Source of the DNA: Bubalus kerabau
Lineage: Eukaryota > Chordata > Mammalia > Artiodactyla > Bovidae
DNA: 64,000 bases
Assembly (NCBI RefSeq): GCF_029407905.1
Contig: NC_073637.1
Coordinates: 52,700,501 to 52,764,500 of the forward strand
Direction of reading: 5' to 3'
Position 1 is the stretch's first letter, and the number at the start of each line of letters is the position of its first letter. The translations under genes and the position numbers were made by a program. Below, piece by piece: positions 23,716-35,040 of this stretch. Below the pieces are notes generated by a model. The model worked only from the letters and a program-made list of their open reading frames with translations, did no database searches and was not told the origin of the DNA.

Positions 23716-24434
23716 TTACTTGGTTAAAAAAGATTTTGCTCTGCTTACAAGCAAAACATTTCTATAGCCATATTACACTGACATATAGAATTATCTCAAT
23801 TTTAATTTCATCAGTACAATAAATGTATGACATCTGTGAACATTAGGCTAAACTACGTTTTACCACTAGAAAAATGAGAATGGGAAATATAAAACCCTAC
23901 TATAGAGAAAAATCCCCCGATTCCATGTTAAGAGCTGCTTTTTAAAAAAATCTCAATAATAATTATATATAAATTCAAATACAGTTTGTTGTTTCATTTT
24001 ATATAATTATATATTTAGAAAATTGAGTTTTAATAGAGTAAACAAATCTTATAAGAAATATTATCTACCTACGAAAGTAGAAATTGTTGCTAGAAACAGT
24101 TTAAATGAGGAGGGGTACTGGAGTGTGTGTTGGCATATGTGTGCTGATGTGAGAAAACGGTTAAGAGAAGAATGAGAAGTGGGAGTTTTGCTATATAATT
24201 GGTAGAGAGATTGAGAACAGTAACAAAAGGTAGAATCTAATATGGATTTATTTGGATATGGAATTTAAAAGATGATTACCTCAAAATCCAGGCTTAAGAC
24301 CAAATACTTAATGATTTTATAAACTGCCATTAAAAACTACTACACAATAAATACTCAGGGTTGTGGAGGACAATAAACTCTGGGTGCTAAAGAGAAAACA
24401 TAAGATGAACAGGCCATATTCTTATAATCACGTC
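23716..24434. other. AT-rich non-coding stretch, no feature recognised
   Basis: No repeat family or coding signal seen. Confidence 0.4.
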
Positions 24435-24576
24435 TTGCTGCTGCTGCTGCTGCTGCTAAGTCGTTTCAAGTCGTGTCCAACTCTGTGCGACCCCATAGAC
24501 GGCAGCCCACCAGGCTCCTCCGTCCCTGGGATTCTCCAGGCAAGAACACTGGAGTGGGTTGCCATTTCCTTCTCCA
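24435..24576 (-). mobile_element. Bov-A monomer SINE with TSD
   Basis: One Bov-A unit in reverse, opening with a CTG run (the reversed AGC end) and finishing at CATTTCCTTCTCCA. ATAATCACGTC (24424-24434) and ATAATCATGTC (24577-24587) form a 10/11 target duplication, so the monomer inserted as such and is not a broken dimer. Confidence 0.93.
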
Positions 24577-24639
24577 ATAATCATGTCCACTTGTTTATAT
24601 AACAAGATTTTTTTTTTAATTTATCTACCTTCAACATCT

Positions 24640-25440
24640 ATTGCAACCTTGCATTTCTCAAAAAATAGAAATCTATTCTTTCAGTTTCCCAGGTCAAACT
24701 TCTCAGCCATTTTTGATGCATCTCTTTAAGTATTTCCCACCCCCATCAGCAAATCCTGCAAAATATACTTTGGAAAATAAATGAAGAATGCAACTATTTT
24801 TCAGAATCACTGTCACAACCCCTTGCTGTAATATTATCAATTCTCTAAGTCATTGCAATAGCTTTCACTTTTGTTCTCAATGGTCTATTCTCCATCCAGT
24901 AATCAGAAACATCTGGTAATATTTGCATTTTGGTTGAAAATCAATCAAGTAACTTCCCCCTCACACACATTAAGTTGATGTTTTTAAATGACCTACCAGG
25001 TCACCACCTATATCACTGGTCTAATTTTTTTATCATTTTTTTCCCTCAACTCTACTACTTTCAAAATGCTCATTCATTATCTTTATTGTTAAGCCCATTT
25101 CTGCTTTAGAAGCTATCAATTGCTAATCCTTTGATCCTTCAGATAGTGCATTCAGAGATCTGATAAATCATCACTTCCACAAAATCCTTTCCTGATAACA
25201 ATATATAAAATGCTGTACCCTTCCACCTCTTATCATCCAACTTTGTTCTGTTTTTCCCTAAAACACCAATTAATACCAAATATGTAGTATTTTATGTTTA
25301 TAGCCTTTCTTCTTTCACTACTAGATCATATTCAATCAAGGATTTTTCTGAAGGAGAGGACTCTGCTTATCTCTATCATCACAGCAACTTAAGGATTGTA
25401 TATCATACATTGTAGGAACTCAGTAATTATTAGATTTTTA
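24640..25440 (+). mobile_element. L2 LINE, degraded 3' region
   Basis: About 800 bases follow the L2 3' order: a CACTGTCACAACCCCTTGCTG area, GTCATTGCAATAGC, ACAAAATCCTTTCCTGATAAC near 25178 and a GAAGGAGAGGACTCTG to GGAACTCAGTAATTA end. No open ORF remains. Confidence 0.6.
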
Positions 25441-25825
25441 AAAATCAATGTGAATTACTTCATAAAAATAATAGATACAATGCAAGTAATGAGCCCAAGA
25501 AAAAATAAGCAATTAATGAATAATTCTAAGTATAACTTGACATCCAAGAAAGAAAGAAATGGTAGATTATTCCTTCAAAATTAATGACTAATATTTTGAT
25601 TACCCATTAAAACTTAATATCAAAGAATAGAAACAAACCTTTTTCTGATTATTGATAAATGTTTTTCCCTTACCAGGAAAATAGATTGCAATACAGAAGT
25701 ATGTCCTTCCTTCCTCATCAAAGATGTAAGCAAGCTATAGCAAGTCTGGAGAAAGGACCAATCACAATGGTTTTCAAAGTAGGATGGTTAGAAAATCTGC
25801 TTTAATAGAATCTAGACTGACTATT

Positions 25826-26104
25826 CCAGAGAAGGCAATGGCACCCCACTCCAGTACTCTTGCCTGGAAAATCCCATGGATGGAGGAGCCTGGTAGGCTG
25901 TGGTCCATGGGGTCGCTAAGAGTCGGACACGACTGAGCGACTTCGCTTTCACTTTTCACTTTCATGCATTGGAGAAGGAAATGGCAACCCACTCCAGTGT
26001 TCTTGCCTGGAGAATCCCAGGGACAGGGGAACCTGGTGGGCTGCCTTCTCTGGGGTCTCACAGAGTCGGACACGACTGAAGCGACTTAGCAGCAGCAGCA
26101 GAGC
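25826..26104 (+). mobile_element. Bov-A2 SINE, first of a tandem pair
   Basis: Complete Bov-A2 from AGAAGGCAATGGCACC to the AGCAGCAGCAG end. It is flanked by AGACTGACTATT at 25814-25825 and 26105-26116. The right copy is also the left flank of the next Bov-A2. Frames on the minus strand reading MSDSVRPQ are SINE translations. Confidence 0.95.
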
Positions 26105-26116
26105 AGACTGACTATT

Positions 26117-26380
26117 TGGAGAAGGCAATGGCACCCCACTCCAGTACTCTTGCCTGGAAAATCCCATGGACGCAGGAGCCTGGTAGGTTGCAGTCCATGG
26201 GGTCGCTAAGTGTCAGGCACGACTGAGCGACTTCACTTTCACTTTTCACTTTCATGCTTTGGAGAAGGAAATGGCAACCCACTCCAGTATTCTTGCCTGG
26301 AGAATCCCAGGGACAGAGCAGCCTAGTGGGCTGCCATCTATGGTGTCGCACTAAGTCGGACACGACTGAAGTGACTTAGC
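26117..26380 (+). mobile_element. Bov-A2 SINE, second of a tandem pair
   Basis: Second complete Bov-A2, same orientation, with AGACTGACTATT at 26105-26116 and 26381-26392. Its AGC end is shorter (CTTAGC only), and it differs from the first at several sites, so it is not a fresh identical duplicate. Confidence 0.95.
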
Positions 26381-26392
26381 AGACTGACTATT

Positions 26393-26969
26393 ACAAGTCC
26401 AATGTTCAACTCTAATGCATACCTAAAGAAAATGAATCTCTGAAAATTAGGCCCATGGATATTCATTTTTAAAAATAATCTCTCAGAATTTATATACTTT
26501 AAATTTGAGAAATACTGTTATAAACATCTGTCATTGGACTTGTGTTGGCAAATGCCTACTGGATTAAATGAATCATGTGTCTGAGCAGTCTTATTATCTT
26601 TATATTAAGGTATCAAATGTAAATTGAGAAATAATGAAGTCATTTAAAAATATTTTATGCAAAATGAATTCAATTCAGTATTGTAATACTAATACAATAA
26701 TTTTAATTAATATAATGACTAATCATTTAATTCTAAATAAAATTTCTATCTAAATGAAAAGCATACATGATCTTATTTCAGTGTTCAAGCTGAACAGCTT
26801 AGAATCCTCTAACAAAAGTGATCGAACAAAACAGACTATCTTTAAAAGAAAAATAGAAAAAGCAAGCAATATTCTCTCTATGCCTCTGTCTCTCACATGT
26901 AACAATATTAATGGGATTAATGAAATAATGACTAAAATAAGCAAAAAATAAGGTAACATTCAATGACTC
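26393..26969. other. AT-rich non-coding stretch, no feature recognised
   Basis: No repeat family or coding signal seen; overlapping frames of 61-69 codons on both strands at 26750-26984 are low-complexity chance frames. Confidence 0.4.
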
Positions 26970-27352
26970 AACACACCAGTCCAAATGGCCATCATCAAAA
27001 AATCCAAAACAACAAATGCTGGAGAGGATGTAGAGAGAAGAGAACCCTCCTACACTGTTGTTGGAAATGTAAATTTATTCAGCCACTATGGAGAACAGTA
27101 TGGAGGTCCTTAAAAAATTGAAAACAGAGCTACCATTTGACACTGCAACAAAACATGGTCTTAAATTAAACATGAACTCCAATGTTCACTGCAGCACTGT
27201 TTACAATAGCCAAGATATGGAAAGCAACCTAAATGTTTATCAACAGAGGAATGATAAGAGATACACATTCTCTTAGAATGTATAACATATACAATGGAAT
27301 AGTACTCAACTACTAAAAAGAAATAATGCCATCTGCAGCAACATGGATGGAG
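26970..27352 (+). mobile_element. Old L1 ORF2 3' piece, cut off at a breakpoint
   Basis: C-terminal ORF2 region of an L1: CAAATGCTGGAGAGGATGTAG, CTCCAATGTTCACTGCAGC, ACAATAGCCAAGATATGG, ATACAATGGAATAGTACTC, GCAGCAACATGGATGGAG. It stops there; the ORF2 end and 3' UTR are absent and inverted BovB follows at once. Confidence 0.8.
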
Positions 27353-27822
27353 CCCAGCATTTCTCATGATGTACTCTGCATAGAAGTTAAATAAGTAGGG
27401 TGACAATATGCAGCCTTGACGTACTCCTTTTCCTATTTGGAACCAGTCTGTTGTTCCATGTCTAGTTCTAACTGTTGCTTCCTGACCTTCATACAGGTTT
27501 CTCAAGACAGGTCAGATGGTCTGGTATTCCCATCTCTTGAAGAATTTACCACAGTTTATTGTGATCCACACAGTCAAAGGCTTTGGCATAGTCAATAAAG
27601 CAGAAATAGATGATTTTCTGGAACTCTCTTGCTTTTTTGATGATCCAGCGGATGTTGGCAATTTGATCTCTGGTTCCTCTGCCTTTTCTAAATCCAGCTT
27701 GAACATCTGGAAGTTCACGGTTCACCTATTGCTGAAGCCTGGCTTAGAGAATTTTGAGCATTACTTTACTAGCATGTGAAATGAGTGCAATTGTGTGGTA
27801 GTTAGAGCATTCTTTGGCAGTA
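27353..27822 (-). mobile_element. BovB LINE, internal RT segment lacking both ends
   Basis: Reverse-strand BovB containing only the RT middle (FIDYAKAFD-type region, RQGCILSP and the NLYAEYIMRNAG region). It lacks its own 3' terminus, which would lie at the left border. RTE elements are primed from the 3' end, so a copy without it was probably trimmed afterwards by rearrangement. Confidence 0.9.
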
Positions 27823-28890
27823 TAGACAAGCTAATGTAAATTAATAGTTCTTAGGTTGGGAACTGGATTCATATGATCTCACTGAAAATATAACTGTCAA
27901 CAATGTATCTCTGACGAGATTAAATATTTAACTGAAAAAATTCAACTGTGCCTTTGATGAAAAAATATTGTTTGATTTTGGAATATATGTGTCAGCATTC
28001 TCAAAATGGGTGCTGGGAGAGATTTACCCAGGAGATGGTACAGTATTTGCCTTAGACTCTGAAAACCAGTGATACATTAAGAAGCATAATCATTTAAGAA
28101 CAAATACAACAACTACAGCAACCAACTGTCAAGTAACAACACCCAGCAAGCTCAATAAGAACATATATAGGGATTATTTGCTGCTTATGGAAATGCCTCT
28201 TCTGGAAGGTTCCAAACAGTATAATTCTTCAGTTAATATTTCAATAAATCTTCATCAATAAATTAAAGATATAATGTAGTAATTTATAATGAAAAGTTCA
28301 TGCTTTTCCCTTTTTATTTAGTTTGACATATTAGTGCATTCATTCTATATACATTTGAAATCACTACACATTCTAAGCATAGTGGTATTGATATAAGATA
28401 ATTTACCTTTTTTTATAAATATTGTTCTCATTAATATGCCTCTGCAGCCAAGGAAAAGGCAGTCTTAATCCAAAGGGGAATTTTTTTTCACATCAAAAAA
28501 AGACAGATGTTCCTTCAAACTTAAAATAACTGAAGGTAAAAGAAACTTGATGCAAACAAATGTATGCCCATTGATGGATAGGAGTATGTCCTTCTAAAAG
28601 GAAAAGAAATCTGTTTGTTTTATCTGTGATATAGGGTAAAATTCCACAGTGCCTTTAGCTGCTTTATGATGGTAGGAAGTTTCCTTCAGATCTGATTTTC
28701 AATGCCAGTAACTTGTATGATTTAAAAATATATATATTCTTAATGCATTAACCAGTTTGTCTGAAATCTTCTTTAATGTCTCCAAATTATTTTCTCCCAC
28801 CTTATACTTGCTGTATAGGATGAAATAGGTAACTAAAAATAAGTATTAATGATAATATTTTATTGTTTAATTTAAATATATATAAAAGTT
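27823..28890. other. AT-rich non-coding stretch, no feature recognised
   Basis: No repeat family or coding signal seen. Confidence 0.4.
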
Positions 28891-29130
28891 CACATGTAAT
28901 AAGTTCTTAAAACATCAGAAACTGTACCAGAAACTATTACAAGCAATTTGCACATATTAAATCTTTTAAATACCAACATCTTATAAGCTAGGGACTTTTA
29001 TCTCCAGGCTAAAGGGGAAAATAAATCATAGATAAGTAATTGTGCAAGGCCACATGCTTATTGAGAAGTGGAGCTAAGATCTGTAGTTAATTAACTGTAG
29101 ACCCCATGTTCTCATCTATTACACTGTAAT
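28891..29130 (-). mobile_element. MIR SINE
   Basis: Reverse MIR: TATTACAAGCAATTTGCACA, TAATTGTGCAAGGCCACATG, GAGAAGTGGAGCTAAGATC and GACCCCATGTTCTCATC follow the antisense MIR order from core to tRNA head. Confidence 0.7.
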
Positions 29131-29784
29131 ATGTCAAGCTCTGTCAAAAAAAAAAAAACACAACTATTTCCAACTGAAAAATTAAATAGCTGGAAAGGTT
29201 AGCACAATTAAATATGCAATGCAAAGAAAACAAATTTTGAATATTTAGAACATTATCATCAAAAACTAAAATAGTTATTTATTTCATATATATTCATTAA
29301 AATGACATTTAAATAATTCTGCTTTATAGTTATAAAACAAAGTCTTTCAATGCCTAAGCTTTGTAAGTATGTAACCAATCATGTGCTTTCTTTATTCTAT
29401 GATAAACTCTGTTATAATGCTCTTTGCAGGCCACTGAAATGTGTATGGAATTTTAAAAACTGGTTATCCTTATACATTGTGTGTTAAGTCAATAGCAGTG
29501 AAAAAACTGAGCTGCTTATAAAGTGGCTATATAAAAGTGCTAGGGAAAGAAAAATTGCATTATTTTGGATCTTTCTAGTGCCCTGCCAGAATAGAAAGTC
29601 ATTAATATTTTCAGTCATACATGTATTCAGTCATTTCAGAAAAAAAACATTTTGAGCCTATGAAACACAATAAGAACAACAACAAAACTATTATTCTATG
29701 TCAAATAAGAAAAATAGAATGAAGAGAAAAATAATCACATTGTTCCAACCTTAATTTTTTCAGAGTCCAAAAACTCAACCTTAG

Positions 29785-29786
<2 letters not shown>

Positions 29787-29833
<47 letters not shown>
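29787..29833 (+). repeat. (TG)n microsatellite, about 23 uninterrupted units
   Basis: A perfect 47-base TG tract, the longest uninterrupted dinucleotide repeat in the window. Confidence 0.98.
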
Positions 29834-29835
<2 letters not shown>

Positions 29836-29897
29836 AGCTTTTACATATACAGTTTGAGGAAATAATGTCAATTTTAGGTTCTAGACCAGGGATCAGT

Positions 29898-30112
29898 AGT
29901 TCAATTCAGTTGCTCAGTCATTTCTGACTCTGTGCGACCCCATGGACTGCAGCACATCAGGCTTCCCTGGCCATCACCAACACCTGGAGCTTGCTCAAAT
30001 TCATGTCCATTGAGTTGGTGGTGCCATCCAACTATCTCATCCTCTATTGTCCCCTTCTCCTCCTGCCTTCAATCTTTCCGCAAATCAGGGTCTTTTGTAA
30101 TGAATCAGTTCA
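29898..30112 (-). mobile_element. BovB LINE, short 3' end
   Basis: About 215 bases of reversed BovB 3' terminus (AGTTCAATTCAGTTGCTCAG, then GGCCATCACCAACACCTGG, CCTTCAATCTTTCCG). Diverged and heavily 5'-truncated. Confidence 0.88.
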
Positions 30113-30705
30113 AGGGTCAGTAACTGCCGTCCAAATGACTGACTTGTCCTTATGTCTGCTGTGGTTTATCTTGCATGTTTAGCTAAGAAAGTATTTTTCA
30201 CCTCCAACATTGGGGGGGAAAAAAACAAAATTTTGATATTGTGTGATACATGAAAATTATAGGAAATCAAAATTTAGTGTCTGTAAATAAGTTGCGTGTT
30301 TTTTTTTTTTTTTAACATATCCATGTTCATTTGTTTATGTATAGTCTACAGCTATTTTTTTCTACAGGGAACAGGTTGAGTAGTATGAAAGATGGCATGA
30401 ACTGTGTAGCCTAAAATATTTGCTATCTGTGCTTTTTTATAAATATTTTCCCCCTCATATATACTATCCATATCTACTCATTTATGAAATGTTTACTGAA
30501 AAATTCTTACTGAATTACTGAAGCTAGTCATATCTAAATAATCTTTCTCTGAACAATTTACTAAATTCCTTGTTAGAAATTCACTTGCTGCCTATTTTAA
30601 ACAGTGATTGTGACTGATTAATGCAATCTTTTAAAAATACAAGTAATGTGTTTCTGTTTTCAAATACAGAGTATTTTATATATATGGGTTATGTACGTTC
30701 ATGTG
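30113..30705. other. AT-rich non-coding stretch, no feature recognised
   Basis: Contains a T run at about 30299-30313; otherwise nothing recognised. Confidence 0.4.
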
Positions 30706-30918
30706 TGCATGCTAAGTCACTTCAGTTGTGTCCATCTCTTTGTGACCCTATGGACTGTGCCCTGCCAAGCTCCTGTATGTCCATGGGATTCTCCAGGCAA
30801 GATAACTGGAGTGGGTGGCCATACCCACCTCCAGGGAATTTTCCCAATCCAGTGATCGAATCCACATCTCCTGCATTGGCAAGCAGGTTCTTTACCACTA
30901 GTGCCACCTGGGAAGCCC
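30706..30918 (-). mobile_element. Bov-tA SINE, complete
   Basis: Reversed Bov-tA: body from ATGCTAAGTCACTTCAG, then the tRNA-like head with GTGATCGAATCCACATCTCC (B box) and CCACTAGTGCCACCTGGGAA (A box and 5' end). Both Pol III boxes are recognisable although diverged. Confidence 0.92.
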
Positions 30919-31106
30919 ATATGTGATATGACTGTTTAATTATAATGTCAATTTTTTAAAAAAGTCTAAAGTGGAGTCTCTATCCACAAATAATATTTAA
31001 ATAGGAATGAATCATTAATTACTTATTTGCGAAAACTTGGGCTTGTCTTTGGTTGTAGCTGTGTTTTTTAAATCTCTAATGTTTGGATAGATCAAAGTTG
31101 CCACTG

Positions 31107-31227
31107 ATGTGCTCAGTCATGGCCAACTCTTTGCGACCCCATGGACTGTATGTAGCCCGCCAGTTTCCTCTGCCCATAGAATCTTCCAGGTAAGAATACT
31201 GAAGTGGGTTGTCATTTCCTTCTCCAT
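31107..31227 (-). mobile_element. Bov-A type SINE fragment
   Basis: Reversed Bov body from TGCTCAGTCATGGCCAAC to GTCATTTCCTTCTCCA, without tRNA head. Confidence 0.87.
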
Positions 31228-31689
31228 GATTAAGTTGGGAATAAAGCTAATGTCAGGTGATAAAACTATATCTCAGACTCCACAAGAACAGTTTTATTTT
31301 TCTCCCTGATTATATTTTGGGATTCTCTTGGCTTATTTTTTTTAGAAGAGTTTAATTTTCTTGTAGCTGATATTACAAAACCACAAATTCTAAAACAAAC
31401 AAAAAAAAAACAAACAAAAAACAAATTCATATTGATGACCCAGATTAAAAACAAAGATTATCTCCAGATTTCCCTACTATTCAACAATATAAAGCCTTCC
31501 CTCCAGACTTAGTTTTCCACCAGAAAAATTTTTGGATCAACTATAAGAAAACTTCTTTAGTGTTAAAGTTTAGGCACACCTCTAAAAAAAAGTGGTTTAA
31601 ACTTCATTCATTACTGTGAATAATCTTTTTCATTGACTCTTAATGTATGATACAATTTGACTAGAAATACTAATAATAAATTGTCTATT

Positions 31690-32430
31690 AAAATTGGTAG
31701 ATTCCTAGGGCGGCCGTAATCATCTTTTCTCACTATATTTTCATCTCTTAGGATGCCATTCATACCTAGAGTTTCTTTGATTACCTATGTACAGCTTTGG
31801 TTACACAAAATCTGCATCAGCAGCTCCAAATTTCCCCTTGAGCATCAAACCTGTGTTTTTAAAAGTCTGTTGAATATAGTCCATTATATTTCATGGACAA
31901 CTTGATTTCATACTGTCCAAACTCAATTCATCTAGTTTTTTGGGTTTTTTTCCCCCTTTCTCCAAATTCACTTCATGGCCTGTATTCTTAATTTCAGTGA
32001 ATGGTAACAGTGTCTCCTAACTTTTCTGAATTCAATCGTTCTGGACATTTTCCTCACCCTTCCTACGCTTTTGATTTTTTTATTAGTTTTTTACTAAATT
32101 CCCCAAATTTATTCTCAAATTATCCATCCTCTTCAATGTTTACATAAATGAATTAACAAATCTGCATTAAATAATTGAGTCCACATTGCCCAAATTAAGT
32201 CCAAATATTGTATTATTGCATAAGGAACTCTCAGTCTCCATCCTGTCTCCTGTAAAATGCATGTCTTTGTACTTAATTTGCACACTATAATTCAGCCATA
32301 TGAATTAGGGTCATTTCCCAGCACACACCATTCACCTTTGCTTCTGTGGCTTTTAACTCAATGTTCTCTCTACCTGGTTTGTTTCTCTTATGTTTCCTAC
32401 CTAATTTCTACTGGTTCAAATCCAGCTTAG
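31690..32430 (+). other. Probable L2 LINE fragment
   Basis: Ordered L2-like segments such as TTCAGTGAATGGTAACAGTG, CATCCTCTTCAATG and CTACCTGGTTTGTTTCTC, with many indels. The first 30 bases (CCTAGGGCGGCCGTAA) look like the CCTAGGGCTGCCGTAAC segment of another old repeat. No ORF. Confidence 0.4.
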
Positions 32431-32954
32431 TTGTCATATTGTCATAAAAGTTTTTTCTAGTGTTGTTAGAAAAATGACAAAGAAATCCAAAGAAATCCCT
32501 ATATAAATACTTCCATAAAGCCAGTGAAAATTTTGTGAGAAACTGTCAGATACAACCTTTTTGGAACATGAGAAAATTACCAAAATTTGTGGCAAGCAGA
32601 GTAATGCTTCCATAATAAAAGCCAACTGAATCTTGGAAAGAACTGAGAGCCTTGTGGCATAATTTGAACCTGCCCTGTTTCTACTTCACAGTCCCCAGTT
32701 ATGCAATGTCTTTGAAAATAACAACAAACAACCCTTATATATGTACCAGTGCCAGATGGAACAAAACAGAGCTCATTTACCAAAAAAATGTGGTTTATTT
32801 TGGCCTGCTTAGTAACTGCCCAGATGACCAGTTCAAAAAGGTTTGTCTTTGTCTTGCCCAATAGGAACTCTCCCAGTGCTGAGGCAGCTATCCAGGGCAT
32901 TTGTCAAAAACTGTGTAGGGAGATGTAATAGCCATCGTTTTCTGGGACAATGAA
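32431..32954. other. Non-coding stretch, possibly an old LTR
   Basis: AATAGGAACTCTCCCAGTGC near 32861 and its surroundings look like an old retroviral LTR, but I cannot place the family. Confidence 0.25.
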
Positions 32955-33155
32955 TGTCGCTCAGTCATGTCCAGCTCTTTGCAACCCCATGTACTATAGC
33001 ATCCCAGGCTTCTTTATTCATGGAGATTCTCCAGGAAAGAATAATAGAGTGGGTATCAATGCCCTCCTCCAGGGGATCTTCCCAACCCAGGGATCGAACC
33101 CACATCTCCAGCACTGCAGGAGGATTCCTTACTGTCTGAGCCACCAGGGAAGCAC
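32955..33155 (-). mobile_element. Bov-tA SINE, complete
   Basis: Reversed Bov-tA: TGTCGCTCAGTCATGTCC, body, then the head with GGGATCGAACCCACATCTCC (well preserved B box) and CTGTCTGAGCCACCAGGGAA (A box and 5' end). Confidence 0.93.
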
Positions 33156-33601
33156 AGTGAAAAACACTTGGAGCAAATCATTGACTAAACAAAAAGCTTG
33201 GGGAAAATGCTAAGGAATGAGATGCTTTAGGTAATATATGTTTTTAAACACCCCAAGTTATTCTTGGGAATCCAGAAAGTCACGAGAATTCCCAGAGCAG
33301 GGCACCTGTTCAAGAAAAAGATAAGGTTCCAAGCTATCATTTCTGACTATCACTTCCTCTATATAGGGAGGAAGTAGAGATTAAGGAAGACTTGTAAACT
33401 GCCTGGATCATTGTTGAAGATATGCCTAACATGTAGAGGCATCGGCAAAGACTGGGAGTTTGCTGTTTCTCGGTATTTAAGCAAATCTTAGTTCTATCTC
33501 ATCCCTAAACCAAACAAATAGAGACATTAGTGGCCATACATGGAAAAGAATAGAGACTTGACAAAATTAATTATTCAGAATTACATTCACTATATGATTA
33601 C

Positions 33602-33633
<32 letters not shown>

Positions 33634-34254
33634 GTATGTATACACAGACATACACATTGGCAGAGATGTATATTAGTGATAAAAGAAACTCTGGCTATAA
33701 ATGGTTCCTAAGAAATAAAAATATAGTGAGAAGGGGAGATAATTGGATTTTTAGAGTTATCACATTATCATGTTAAAAATGATCAGTTTAACAACAAATA
33801 TAATGAATACAAATAACAGGAAAGTATGACCCACACACAAAAGAAAAAAAAAGGCAAATAATAGAAACTGTCCATAAGGAAGTTCAAACAGTGAGTTTAC
33901 TAGACAAAGACTAATGTATTACACATTTCTATTTAGATGAAATGTCCAGATTAGGCAAATATATTGACAAAATAGATTTTGGTTTCCCAGGTAAGGGTAG
34001 GGGGATGTGAAATGAGCAATGGCTACTTAATGGGTACACAGTGTCCTTTGGAGATTAAAATTTTCTGGAATTAGATAATGGTGATAGTTGCAAAAGTTTG
34101 TGAATTTGCTACATACCTAGTACAAGTAAAGTGACTAAAGTGGTGAGATTTTTTGTTACATGAATTCATCTCAATAGATGTCCCTCCCCTTGGCAAAAGG
34201 CTTTCAAGACCTTTCCACATTAGGTTTGGTGTTCCCTATAGATATAGATATCTA
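33156..34254. other. AT-rich non-coding stretch with one compound microsatellite
   Basis: Aside from the tract at 33602-33641, I recognise nothing. Confidence 0.4.
33602..33641 (+). repeat. Compound microsatellite (AT)10(GTAT)5
   Basis: Ten AT units run directly into about five GTAT units. Confidence 0.92.
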
Positions 34255-34373
34255 GAGAAGGAAATGGCAACCCACTCCCAATATTCTTGCCTGGAGAATC
34301 CCATGGACAGAGGAGCCTAGTGGGCCACTATCCATGGTGTCACAAAGAGTCAGACATGACTGAGCTACTAACA
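34255..34373 (+). mobile_element. Bov-A/Bov-tA body, monomer
   Basis: GAGAAGGAAATGGCAACCCA to GACATGACTGAGCTACTAAC, without tRNA head. AGATATC on both sides (34247-34253 and 34386-34392) may be a target duplication. Confidence 0.87.
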
Positions 34374-34552
34374 TTTCTTTATGACAGATATCAGAGTCTC
34401 TTAAAATTTCTATTTCCTTGCATGTTTTCCACCTTAACTGGAAGCTTAAGAGGATTAGTGATAACATATCTCAGTCTAATAGCTAGAAATATGCTTGAAG
34501 TACATATCTACTGCACTGGAAAAACTTAAAATAGAATCTCACAAACACCTAC

Positions 34553-35040
34553 AAAGGTCAGTTTTTGTTCCAATTCCAAAGAAGGGCAAAGCCAAAGAAT
34601 GTTCAAACTACCAGACAGTTGCCCTCATTTCACATGATAGCAAGGTAATGCTCAAAATTCTTCAACCTAAGCCTCAGTAGTACCTGAACCAAGAACTTCC
34701 AGATGTACAACATGGATTTAGAAAAGGCAGAGGAACCAGAGATCAAATTGACAACATCCATTGGAACATAGAATAAAGCAAGGGAATTCCAGAAAAAAAA
34801 AAAAAAATCTGCTTTAATGACTATGCTAAAGCCTTTGACTGTGTGGATCAAAACAAACTGTTGAAAATACTTAAAGAGATGGGAATACTAGACTACCTTA
34901 CCTGTCTCTTGAGAAACCTGCATGCAGGTCAAGAAGCAAGAATTAGAACCAGACATGAAAGAACGGACTGGTTCCAAATTGAGAAAGGAGCACATCAAAC
35001 TGTATGTGGTCACCCTGCTTATTTAACTTATATGCAGAGT
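34553..35040 (+). mobile_element. Older BovB, left half of a split element
   Basis: Plus-strand BovB from the start of RT (AAAGGTCAGTTTTTGTTCC) through FRKGRGTRDQI, motif A region and GHGTTDWFQ-like sequence, ending at TATATGCAGAGT. The next bases of the family (the ACATCATGAG segment) lie 1.39 kb away at 36430, so a younger BovB has split it. The frame carries stops and a poly(A)-like 15-base A run near 34793-34807. 34512-34552 may be a diverged extension. Confidence 0.9.

Noticed and set aside
24435..24454. CTG repeat as an expandable trinucleotide gene repeat
   Set aside because: It is the normal AGC-type end of a reversed Bov-A SINE; similar runs at 22026-22040, 26090-26101 and 59347-59361 have the same origin.
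21764..26380. Spaced direct repeats as a CRISPR array
   Set aside because: The repeats are Bov-A SINE units over 100 bases long with SINE linkers, in a mammalian genome.
30841..30918. tRNA genes suggested by A and B boxes
   Set aside because: These and similar boxes at 4254, 33080, 40559 and 53520 are the tRNA-like heads of Bov-tA SINEs; no full cloverleaf is supported.
31706..31718. CCTAGGGCGGCCG as a cloning or vector scar (NotI-like)
   Set aside because: The NotI site is incomplete (GCGGCCGT), and the context fits a CCTAGGGCTGCCGTAAC segment of an old mammalian repeat.
34793..34807. A run as the tail of a processed pseudogene
   Set aside because: It lies inside a BovB reading frame where related copies have GAAAAACATC-like sequence, so it is a local A expansion.
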